12,735 nucleotides of DNA from JBMOGA01 sp049318625 (GTDB taxonomy: Bacteria > Pseudomonadota > Alphaproteobacteria > Rhizobiales > Hyphomicrobiaceae): assembly GCA_049318625.1 (NCBI GenBank), contig JBMOGA010000083.1, positions 1-12,735 of the forward strand. The letters run 5' to 3'. The stretch's first letter is position 1; every line of letters starts with the position of its first letter. Below the pieces are notes generated by a model. That model did not search any database. It was not told the origin of the DNA and worked only from the letters and a program-made list of their open reading frames with translations. Positions 6,176 through 12,735 of this stretch are shown piece by piece. The position numbers and the translations under genes were made by a program.

Positions 6176-6718
6176 ATGTCACGTATCGGCAAGAGGCCGG
6201 TCCCCGTTCCGCAGGGGGTCACAGCGACCGTCGCGGGTCAGACCGTCAAGGTCAAAGGCGCGAAGGGTGAGCTGTCGTTCACGGCGCCCGAGCAGATCAC
6301 GATCGAGAATACCAGCGGCGGGATCTCCGTGGTGCCGCGCGACGAGAGCAAGGCTGCGCGCTCCATGTGGGGGATGTCGCGGACCATGATCGCGAACCTG
6401 ATGAAGGGTGTGACCGAGGGCTACTCGCACACACTCGAGATCCAGGGCGTGGGTTTTCGTGCTGCCATGAAGGGCAAGGACGTGCTGCAGATGCAGCTCG
6501 GCTTCAGCCACGACATCGTTCACAAGATCCCGAGCGGGGTCGAGGTGAAGGTCGCGGGTGCGAAGCAGGAGCTGATCACCGTGACCGGTATCGACAAGCA
6601 GCTCGTCGGCCAGGTTGCGGCGGATATCCGCGGCTATCGCCCGCCCGAGCCCTACCAGGGCAAGGGTGTGCGCTACAAGGGCGAATTCGTCTTCCGCAAG
6701 GAAGGCAAGAAGAAGTAA
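6176..6718 (+). CDS. rplF: 50S ribosomal protein L6
   Basis: L6 sits by the sarcin-ricin loop and the base of the L7/L12 stalk, near the elongation-factor site. The 180 residues form two related domains: the first starts MSRIGKRPVPVPQGVT; the second contains QGVGFRAAMKGKDVLQMQLGFSH and ends with the signature GYRPPEPYQGKGVRYKGE. GGGGAG at 6161-6166 is nine bases before the ATG. The frame is open further upstream, overlapping rpsH, but the upstream residues are unlike any L6 and are left out. Confidence 0.96.
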   Translation: MSRIGKRPVPVPQGVTATVAGQTVKVKGAKGELSFTAPEQITIENTSGGISVVPRDESKAARSMWGMSRTMIANLMKGVTEGYSHTLEIQGVGFRAAMKGKDVLQMQLGFSHDIVHKIPSGVEVKVAGAKQELITVTGIDKQLVGQVAADIRGYRPPEPYQGKGVRYKGEFVFRKEGKKK

Positions 6719-6730
6719 GGACGGGATACC

Positions 6731-7093
6731 ATGGTTGCGCAAAACAAGCAGATCGACCGGCGCAAGGCCCGCATCCGGCGTCACCTCAAGACGGTGGCGA
6801 ACGGCCGGCCTCGCCTGTCCGTATTCCGTTCCTCGCAGCATATCTACGCGCAGGTTATCGACGATGTGGCCGGGCATACGATCGTCGCGGCCTCGTCGAT
6901 CGAGAAGGGCGTGAAGACTGCTCTCAAGACGGGCGCCGACAAGGCGGCCGCGGCTGCGGTCGGCAAGCTCGTCGCAGAGCGCGCCGTTGCGGCCGGGGTC
7001 AAGGACGTCGTGTTCGACCGCGGCGCCTACATCTACCACGGGCGCGTGAAGGCGCTCGCCGATGCCGCCCGGGAGGGCGGTCTGAACTTCTGA
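6731..7093 (+). CDS. rplR: 50S ribosomal protein L18
   Basis: L18 binds 5S rRNA with L5 and L25 in the central protuberance. It has 120 residues, the usual length. The basic N-terminus (RRKARIRRHLKTVANGRPRLSVFRS) contacts 5S rRNA; the conserved tail is VVFDRGAYIYHGRVKALADAAREGGLNF. AAGGA at 6717-6721 overlaps the rplF stop and is nine bases before the ATG. Confidence 0.96.
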   Translation: MVAQNKQIDRRKARIRRHLKTVANGRPRLSVFRSSQHIYAQVIDDVAGHTIVAASSIEKGVKTALKTGADKAAAAAVGKLVAERAVAAGVKDVVFDRGAYIYHGRVKALADAAREGGLNF

Positions 7094-7110
7094 GACCGGA
7101 TTTTGTTTGG

Positions 7111-7116
7111 AAAGGA
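7111..7116 (+). promoter_or_regulatory. ribosome binding site of rpsE
   Basis: AAAGGA is seven bases before GTG at 7124 and decides that start, as no in-frame ATG lies at the head of rpsE. Confidence 0.75.
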
Positions 7117-7123
7117 CTGACCC

Positions 7124-7711
7124 GTGGCACGTTCACCCGAGAGAGGGCGCGGCCGGGATCGCGATCGCGACGAGCGCGACAGCGAGTTCACGGACAAGCT
7201 CGTCCACATCAACCGTGTCGCCAAGGTGGTGAAGGGCGGTAAGCGCTTCGGCTTTGCGGCGCTGGTCGTCGTCGGCGATCTCAAGGGCCGCGTCGGCTTC
7301 GGCCACGGCAAGGCCCGCGAGGTTCCCGAGGCCATCCGCAAGGCGACCGAGGCGGCGCGTCGCGCGCTGTTGCGGGTGCCGCTGCGTGAAGGCCGCACGC
7401 TGCATCACGACAGCAAGGGCCGCCACGGCGCGGGCCGCGTGATCGTGCGCTCGGCGCCTCCCGGCACCGGCATCATCGCGGGCGGTGCCATGCGCGCCGT
7501 TTTCGAGATGCTCGGCGTCCACGACGTGGTCGCCAAGTCGATGGGATCGACCAACCCTTACAACGTCGTGCGCGCAACCTTCGATGCGCTCAAGTACCAG
7601 GAGAACCCGCGCGCGGTCGCGGCTCGCCGGGGCAAGAAGTACGGCGAGATCGCAGCGCGGCGTCGTGACGGTACGGTGGAGGCCGGTGAGGCCGCTGCCA
7701 CCGAGGCGTGA
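7124..7711 (+). CDS. rpsE: 30S ribosomal protein S5
   Basis: S5 lies near the decoding centre and mRNA entry and affects accuracy. It has 195 residues, longer than the 167 of E. coli but normal for Alphaproteobacteria. An Arg/Asp-rich head (RGRGRDRDRDERDS, residues 7-20) precedes the core: KLVHINRVAKVVKGGKRFGFAALVVVGD, then GRVGFGHGKAREVPEAIRKA, and APPGTGIIAGGAMRAVFE. The C-terminus (RRRDGTVEAGEAAATEA) is a short acidic-alanine tail. The start is GTG, supported by AAAGGA upstream. Confidence 0.96.
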   Translation: MARSPERGRGRDRDRDERDSEFTDKLVHINRVAKVVKGGKRFGFAALVVVGDLKGRVGFGHGKAREVPEAIRKATEAARRALLRVPLREGRTLHHDSKGRHGAGRVIVRSAPPGTGIIAGGAMRAVFEMLGVHDVVAKSMGSTNPYNVVRATFDALKYQENPRAVAARRGKKYGEIAARRRDGTVEAGEAAATEA

Positions 7712-7729
7712 ACCCACGGGTAACGTGAA

Positions 7730-7921
7730 ATGACTGACAAGACGATTACGATCGAGCAGACCGGCAGCACGGCCCGTCGTCCGGACCGTCAGACGAGGAC
7801 CCTGATCGGTCTCGGTCTCAACAAAATGTACAAGCGCCGCACCCTGAACGATACGCCTCAGGTGCGCGGTATGATCGCCAAGGTTGCCCATCTCGTCCGT
7901 ATCGTCGACGAGAAGGCCTGA
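7730..7921 (+). CDS. rpmD: 50S ribosomal protein L30
   Basis: L30 is a small 50S protein present in only part of the bacteria. The 63 residues contain ITIEQTGSTARRPDRQ and the signature LIGLGLNKMYKRRTLNDTPQVRGMIAKVAHLV. No good Shine-Dalgarno sequence is seen; the bases before the ATG are GGTAACGTGAA, so translation may depend on coupling with rpsE 18 bases upstream. The position between rpsE and rplO is standard. Confidence 0.95.
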   Translation: MTDKTITIEQTGSTARRPDRQTRTLIGLGLNKMYKRRTLNDTPQVRGMIAKVAHLVRIVDEKA

Positions 7922-7940
7922 CAGCTAGGAGCAGACCGCG

Positions 7941-8498
7941 ATGCGGCTCAACGAGATCAAGGACCGCCCCGGCGCACGAAAGACCCGCGTCAGGGTCGGA
8001 CGCGGCATCGGCTCCGGCGTGGGCAAGACCGGCGGCCGTGGCGGCAAGGGTCAGACGGCACGTACCGGCGTCGCCATCGGCGGCTTCGAGGGCGGCCAGA
8101 TGCCGTTGCATCGGCGATTGCCGAAGCGTGGCTTCAAGGCCTGGGATCCGGTCGACAACGCCGAGATCAACGTCGGGACTCTGCAGGCGGCGATCGACGA
8201 TGGCCGGATCACGGCCAGCACGCCACTCGATATGGCCACGCTCGTCGAGGCCGGCCTGCTGCGGCGCAAGAAGGAAGGTCTCCGTCTGCTCGGTAACGGC
8301 GAGCTGAAGGCCAAGATCACGATCACCGTGAATCATGCGACGGCGAGCGCCAAGGCGCAGGTCGAGGCGGCCGGCGGCACGGTGAACGTGATCGAGAAGA
8401 AGGTGCTGCCGGCAGACGAGGCGAAGCGCGCCAAGTCGGCAGCCAAGAAGGCGGCTCGCGGCGGCGGCCAGGGCAAGAAGGCCGCGGCCGAAGAGTGA
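7941..8498 (+). CDS. rplO: 50S ribosomal protein L15 with basic/alanine tail
   Basis: L15 is a late-assembly 50S protein. The N-terminal 65 residues are the glycine/arginine-rich extended arm (RVGRGIGSGVGKTGGRGGKGQTARTG, then GGFEGGQMPLHRRLPKRGF) that threads through 23S rRNA. The globular part continues to VNVIEKKVLP near residue 157. Residues 158-185 are an additional Ala/Lys/Gly tail ending KKAAAEE. The total of 185 residues compares with 144 in E. coli and about 150-160 in many Alphaproteobacteria. AGGAG at 7927-7931 is nine bases before the ATG. A 203-base gap follows. Confidence 0.96.
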   Translation: MRLNEIKDRPGARKTRVRVGRGIGSGVGKTGGRGGKGQTARTGVAIGGFEGGQMPLHRRLPKRGFKAWDPVDNAEINVGTLQAAIDDGRITASTPLDMATLVEAGLLRRKKEGLRLLGNGELKAKITITVNHATASAKAQVEAAGGTVNVIEKKVLPADEAKRAKSAAKKAARGGGQGKKAAAEE

Positions 8499-8520
8499 GC
8501 GGCGTGCGCGCGGCCTGGCC

Positions 8521-8546
8521 GGTCGAGGGCGGGTGCGGCCTCGACC
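8521..8546 (+). promoter_or_regulatory. stem-loop downstream of rplO
   Basis: GGTCGAGG (8521-8528) pairs perfectly with CCTCGACC (8539-8546) around a ten-base loop. It begins 22 bases after the rplO stop. No U-run follows, so I do not call a terminator. Confidence 0.6.
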
Positions 8547-8584
8547 CGCTGTCCTCGCGGCGCGGCGTGCGCTAGGTTGTCGCC

Positions 8585-8608
8585 GGCTCGGGATGACAAG
8601 CCCGGGTC
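8585..8608 (+). repeat. palindrome resembling an alphaproteobacterial REP-type repeat
   Basis: GGCTCGGG (8585-8592) pairs with CCCGGGTC (8601-8608), eight pairs with two G-U, around an eight-base loop. The minus strand reads CCCGGGCTTGTCATCCCGAG, made of the words CCCGGGCTTG and GTCATCCCG that recur in intergenic palindromes of many Alphaproteobacteria. Only one copy is in the window, so repeat status rests on recall of such elements. Confidence 0.4.
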
Positions 8609-8666
8609 CGATCGCTGGGGCGGACTTGGCTTCGGGTCGGCAGTCCGACGAACCTTGATCCTGGGT

Positions 8667-8684
8667 GCGGAGCCGGTGCTCCGC
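8667..8684 (+). promoter_or_regulatory. secY: stem-loop abutting the secY ribosome binding site
   Basis: GCGGAGC (8667-8673) and GCTCCGC (8678-8684) form a perfect seven-pair stem with a CGGT loop. It ends four bases before the secY Shine-Dalgarno GAGGAG (8689-8694), which is seven bases from the ATG. The position would let the fold influence secY initiation. Confidence 0.6.
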
Positions 8685-8701
8685 CAACGAGGAGACGACG
8701 C

Positions 8702-10053
<1,352 letters not shown>

Positions 10054-10057
<4 letters not shown>

Positions 10058-10704
10058 ACATCATTCTGCTGGGGCCACCCGGGGCCGGCAAGGGTACACA
10101 AGCGAAAGATCTTTCGGCGCGTCGTGGAATTCCGCAGCTGTCCACGGGTGACATGTTGCGGGCCGCCGTGAAGGCCGGCAGCGCGGTCGGCCGGCAAGCC
10201 GAGGCGGTGATGAAGGCCGGTGGGCTCGTCTCCGACGACATCGTGATCCGCATCATCGAGGAGCGGATCGCACAGCCCGATTGTACGCCGGGCTTCATTT
10301 TGGATGGGTTTCCGCGGACGCTGCCGCAGGCTGCCGCGCTCGACACGCTGATGACGCGGCTCGGCAAGAACCTCGATGCGGTCATCGAGATGAAGGTCGA
10401 CGACAGCGCGCTGGTCGCGCGCATCTCGGGCCGCTTCACCTGCGCCAAATGCGGCATGGGCTACCACGATACGTTCAAGCCGACGGTCAAGGCCGGGGTT
10501 TGCGACTCGTGTGGCTCGACCGAGTTCACGCGGCGCGCCGACGACAATGCCGAAACGGTCAAGGCCCGCCTGATGGCCTATTATCGGGAGACCTCACCGC
10601 TGATCGGCTACTATTTCTGCAAGGGCAACCTCGCTTCCATCGACGGCATGGCGTCCATCGGCGACGTCGCGAAGGAGTTGAATGCGATTTTGAACAAGCA
10701 ATAG
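10054..10704 (+). CDS. adk: adenylate kinase, long form with four-cysteine LID
   Basis: Adenylate kinase catalyses ATP + AMP = 2 ADP in the cytoplasm and sets the adenylate energy charge. The 216 residues include the P-loop GPPGAGKGTQ (residues 7-16), the AMP-binding LSTGDMLR (residues 29-36) and FILDGFPRT (residues 81-89). The LID (about residues 127-160) has Cys130, Cys133, Cys150 and Cys153 in CxxC...CxxC spacing, so a structural zinc is expected. E. coli Adk lacks these cysteines; rhizobial enzymes have them. ATG at 10054 overlaps the secY TGA, and GAGGAG at 10042-10047 inside secY is six bases upstream. The frame is open further back through secY, but that part is a shadow. A secY-adk pair is usual in Alphaproteobacteria. 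Confidence 0.97.
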
Positions 10705-10745
10705 GTGTGGTCGTGGTCGTGGCGGCTTGACGCGGGCCTGCGTCG

Positions 10746-10774
10746 TTGACGCGGGTCGCGCGGACGGTTATACC
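10746..10774 (+). promoter_or_regulatory. probable housekeeping-sigma promoter for rpsM-rpsK-rpoA
   Basis: TTGACG (10746-10751) and TATACC (10769-10774) are separated by 17 bases, matching five of six and four of six bases of the sigma-70 consensus. Transcription would start near 10781, giving a leader of about 135 bases before rpsM. A second TTGACGCGGG copy at 10727-10736 has no matching -10 element. It is the best promoter-like sequence I see in the window. Confidence 0.6.
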
Positions 10775-10804
10775 ACCCGCGATCACATGACGCACCTTGG
10801 CGGA

Positions 10805-10832
10805 GACGGGGCCGGTGAAGACCGGGACCGTC
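10805..10832 (+). promoter_or_regulatory. leader hairpin 1 upstream of rpsM
   Basis: GACGG (10805-10809) pairs with CCGTC (10828-10832), and CCGGT (10812-10816) with ACCGG (10821-10825), closing a GAAG tetraloop. The two stems are separated by a GG/GA internal loop. It lies about 25 bases after the predicted transcription start. A stem broken by a purine loop is a plausible protein-binding fold, but no specific ligand is recognisable. Confidence 0.5.
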
Positions 10833-10861
10833 GCTCTGCTGTTGGGTGTATTTTCGCGAGT

Positions 10862-10882
10862 TGGTCCGGCAGCGGCGGACCA
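10862..10882 (+). promoter_or_regulatory. leader hairpin 2 upstream of rpsM
   Basis: TGGTCCG (10862-10868) pairs perfectly with CGGACCA (10876-10882) around a seven-base loop. It ends 22 bases before the rpsM Shine-Dalgarno AAGGAG (10905-10910). No U-run follows. Confidence 0.55.
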
Positions 10883-10904
10883 CCGCTCGCCGGCCAGTAG
10901 GACT

Positions 10905-10910
10905 AAGGAG
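10905..10910 (+). promoter_or_regulatory. ribosome binding site of rpsM
   Basis: AAGGAG is six bases before GTG at 10917. It fixes this GTG as the start, although the frame is open a further 40 codons upstream. Confidence 0.85.
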
Positions 10911-10916
10911 AGCACA

Positions 10917-11288
10917 GTGGCCCGTATCGCAGGCGTCAATATTCCGACTCAGAAGCGCGTGATCATCGCGCTGCAATATATCCACGGTATCGGTCCGAAG
11001 TATGCGAACGATATCTGTGTGAAGGTCGGCATCCCCGCCGAGCGGCGCGTCAATCAGCTGACCGACGCCGAGGTCCTGCAGATCCGTGAGGCGATCGATC
11101 GCGATTTCCTCGTCGAGGGCGACCTGCGCCGCGAAGTGGCGATGAACATCAAGCGGCTCATGGATCTCGGCTGCTATCGCGGCCTGCGCCATCGTCGTGG
11201 CCTTCCGGTCCGTGGTCAGCGCACCCATACCAACGCACGGACCCGCAAAGGCCCTGCGAAGCCGATCGCCGGAAAGAAGAAGTCGTAA
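10917..11288 (+). CDS. rpsM: 30S ribosomal protein S13
   Basis: S13 sits at the top of the 30S head, bridges to L5 in the large subunit and contacts P-site tRNA with its tail. From GTG at 10917 the product is 123 residues, the usual length, starting MARIAGVNIPTQKRV. It continues with the helix-two-turn-helix IHGIGPKYANDIC, CYRGLRHRRGLPVRGQRTHTNARTRKG and a lysine-rich end (IAGKKKS). The open frame upstream to 10797 reads through the leader hairpins, has no family similarity, and is rejected. It opens a new transcription unit if the promoter at 10746 is real. Confidence 0.97.
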   Translation: MARIAGVNIPTQKRVIIALQYIHGIGPKYANDICVKVGIPAERRVNQLTDAEVLQIREAIDRDFLVEGDLRREVAMNIKRLMDLGCYRGLRHRRGLPVRGQRTHTNARTRKGPAKPIAGKKKS

Positions 11289-11291
11289 CGC

Positions 11292-11307
11292 GCTGGCATT
11301 CGCCGGC
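11292..11307 (+). promoter_or_regulatory. short stem-loop after rpsM
   Basis: GCTGGC (11292-11297) pairs with GCCGGC (11302-11307), six pairs with one G-U and a four-base loop, three bases after the rpsM stop. A weaker stem, GGCCC (11337-11341) with GGGCT (11345-11349), lies nearer rpsK. The 75-base gap shows no promoter and no terminator. Confidence 0.4.
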
Positions 11308-11363
11308 TTCCACCCCCTCGATCTTCAACCTTTTGGGGCCCTCCGGGCTAGAGCACCTCATCC

Positions 11364-11762
11364 ATGGCCAAAGAGCAGCAGCAGCGCGGCAAGGTCCGCC
11401 GCAAAGAACGCAAGAACATCACGTCGGGCGTGGCGCATGTGAACGCCAGCTTCAATAACACGATGATCAACATCACCGATGCGCAGGGCAATACGATCGC
11501 GTGGTCGTCGTCGGGCACGATGGGCTTCAAGGGGTCGCGGAAGTCGACACCTTACGCGGCTCAGGTGGCTGCCGAGGATGCCGGCAAGAAGGCCGCCGAG
11601 CATGGGATGAAGATCCTCGAGGTCGAGGTCTGCGGTCCGGGCTCGGGCCGCGAGTCGGCGCTGCGTGCGCTGCAGTCGGTCGGCTTCCAGATCACGGCCA
11701 TTCGCGACGTGACGCCGATCCCGCACAATGGCTGCCGTCCGCGGAAGCGCCGCCGCGTCTGA
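11364..11762 (+). CDS. rpsK: 30S ribosomal protein S11
   Basis: S11 forms the 30S platform and lines the mRNA exit and E site. It has 132 residues. Seen are GVAHVNASFNNTMINITDAQGNTIAWSSSG, GFKGSRKSTPYAAQVAAEDAGKKA, VCGPGSGRESALRAL and the end PIPHNGCRPRKRRRV, all strongly conserved. No real Shine-Dalgarno sequence is seen before the ATG (the preceding bases are GAGCACCTCATCC), which is unusual among its neighbours. In E. coli rpsD follows, but here the next gene is rpoA. Confidence 0.97.
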   Translation: MAKEQQQRGKVRRKERKNITSGVAHVNASFNNTMINITDAQGNTIAWSSSGTMGFKGSRKSTPYAAQVAAEDAGKKAAEHGMKILEVEVCGPGSGRESALRALQSVGFQITAIRDVTPIPHNGCRPRKRRRV

Positions 11763-11814
11763 TTGTCGGGCCTTGTGGCGGGATCGTGTCCCCCAAAGGC
11801 GGTTGTCGATGGTC

Positions 11815-11841
11815 GGCCGAGCCCCGATGAGGTGCTCGGCC
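11815..11841 (+). promoter_or_regulatory. stem-loop before rpoA
   Basis: GGCCGAGC (11815-11822) pairs perfectly with GCTCGGCC (11834-11841), eight pairs around an 11-base loop. It lies in the 111-base rpsK-rpoA gap, 20 bases before the rpoA Shine-Dalgarno GAGG (11862-11865). No U-run follows, so read-through into rpoA is expected. Confidence 0.6.
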
Positions 11842-11873
11842 CAACGCATCAATAAGACTTTGAGGTCCCCCCG

Positions 11874-12735
11874 ATGATGAACATTCTCCAGAAGAACTGG
11901 CAGGACCTGATCAAGCCGACCAAGCTGCAGATCGAGTCTGGTCGCGATCGCACGCGGGTTGCAACGCTGGTCGCCGAGCCGCTGGAGCGCGGCTTCGGCA
12001 TGACGCTCGGCAACGCGCTGCGCCGCGTGCTGCTGTCGTCTCTGCAGGGAGCGGCGGTCCGCACCATCCAGATCGACGGCGTGCTGCACGAGTTCTCGTC
12101 TATCCCGGGTATCCGCGAGGACGTGACGGACATCATCCTGAACGTCAAGGAGATCGCACTGCGCGTGCACTCCGAGGGCGTCAAGCGGATGGTGTTGAAG
12201 AAGGAAGGTCCAGGTCCGGCGCGTGCGGGCGATATCGAGGCCGGTTCCGAGGTCGAGATCCTGAACCCCGACCACATAATCTGCCATCTCGATCAGGGCG
12301 CGTCGATCCGCATGGAGCTGACCGCCGACATGGGCAAGGGCTATGTCGCCGCGGACCGCAACCGGCCCGACGACGCGCCGATCGGTCTGATCCCGGTCGA
12401 CAGCCTCTACAGCCCGGTCAAGAAGGTCTCCTACAAGGTCGAGAACACCCGCGAGGGTCAGATCCTCAACTACGACAAGCTGACCATGCAGGTGGAGACG
12501 GACGGCTCGGTCCGCGCCGAGGATGCGGTGGCGCTGGCTGCTCGCATTCTCCAGGACCAGCTCGCCGTGTTCATCAACTTCGAGGAGCCGAAGAAGGCGC
12601 AGGAGGAGCAGAAGCACCCCGAGCTCGCCTTCAATGCCGCGCTGCTCAAGAAGGTGGACGAGCTTGAGCTTTCGGTACGCTCGGCGAACTGCCTGAAGAA
12701 CGACAACATCGTCTACATCGGCGACCTCATCCAGA
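11874..12735 (+). CDS. rpoA: RNA polymerase alpha subunit, 3' end missing
   Basis: The alpha dimer is the scaffold on which beta and beta' assemble; its C-terminal domain binds UP-element DNA and activators. The visible 287 residues cover the N-terminal domain (QKNWQDLIKPTKL, ERGFGMTLGNALRRVLLSSL at residues 39-57, VLHEFSSIPGIREDVTDIILNVKEI, and LIPVDSLYSPVKKVSYKVENTREGQ), an acidic linker (about 237-250) and the first part of the C-terminal domain. LSVRSANCLK contains Arg269, equivalent to E. coli Arg265 that binds DNA. The window ends in IGDLIQ, so about 50 residues are missing. Two ATGs are adjacent (11874 and 11877); I chose the first because GAGG at 11862-11865 is eight bases away. Confidence 0.97.
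   Translation, partial: MMNILQKNWQDLIKPTKLQIESGRDRTRVATLVAEPLERGFGMTLGNALRRVLLSSLQGAAVRTIQIDGVLHEFSSIPGIREDVTDIILNVKEIALRVHSEGVKRMVLKKEGPGPARAGDIEAGSEVEILNPDHIICHLDQGASIRMELTADMGKGYVAADRNRPDDAPIGLIPVDSLYSPVKKVSYKVENTREGQILNYDKLTMQVETDGSVRAEDAVALAARILQDQLAVFINFEEPKKAQEEQKHPELAFNAALLKKVDELELSVRSANCLKNDNIVYIGDLIQ

Noticed and set aside
8521..8546. Intrinsic terminator after rplO
   Set aside because: The stem is good but no run of T follows, and secY needs read-through unless an unseen promoter exists.
8576..8701. Promoter for secY
   Set aside because: TTG-containing words near 8576 and 8655 have no -10 element at 16-18 bases.
10797..10916. 40-codon N-terminal extension of S13
   Set aside because: S13 is highly conserved and starts MARIAGVNIP; the AAGGAG is placed for GTG at 10917, and the upstream codons run through leader hairpins.
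11358..12617. 419-codon open frame on the minus strand across rpsK and rpoA
   Set aside because: It is antisense to two certain genes, leucine/arginine-rich low complexity, and has no recognisable motif.

Overview
This window is one continuous block of 24 housekeeping genes, all on the + strand. It covers the back half of the S10 operon, the whole spc operon and the front of the alpha operon of a GC-rich alphaproteobacterium. The order is rplD (5' end missing)-rplW-rplB-rpsS-rplV-rpsC-rplP-rpmC-rpsQ-rplN-rplX-rplE-rpsN-rpsH-rplF-rplR-rpsE-rpmD-rplO-secY-adk-rpsM-rpsK-rpoA (3' end missing). Three things point to Alphaproteobacteria, probably Hyphomicrobiales/Rhizobiales: adk directly after secY, no rpsD between rpsK and rpoA, and no rpmJ after secY. 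The protein sequences (L22, S5, S17, Adk, RpoA) also read like that group. I cannot support a genus.

Positions 1-3920 hold rplD to rpsQ, packed with gaps of 0-18 bases or start/stop overlaps. Positions 4018-8498 hold rplN to rplO, again tightly packed; the largest gap is 46 bases. secY and adk overlap at an ATGA. rpsM, rpsK and rpoA follow. No stretch without a gene reaches 300 bases. The non-coding space is concentrated in five gaps: rpsQ-rplN (97 b), rplO-secY (203 b), adk-rpsM (212 b), rpsM-rpsK (75 b) and rpsK-rpoA (111 b). Each holds at least one stem-loop and none shows a stem followed by a U-run, so I call no intrinsic terminator. The adk-rpsM gap also holds the only convincing promoter, TTGACG-17-TATACC, which would give rpsM-rpsK-rpoA its own transcript with a folded leader of about 135 bases.

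The ribosomal proteins build both subunits. SecY is the channel through which membrane and exported proteins leave the ribosome, Adk balances adenine nucleotides, and RpoA is the assembly platform of RNA polymerase. Grouping them ties translation, secretion, energy charge and transcription to growth rate.

I found no new multi-gene system. The points worth a second look are small. L2 has Asn for the second His of its conserved HPHGG loop, plus a shortened loop. L5 carries an extra N-terminal Ala/Lys tail of about 45 residues. S3 ends in an Arg/Gly/Asp repeat tail. The intergenic RNAs are folded, notably the leader before rpsM and the hairpin touching the secY ribosome binding site.
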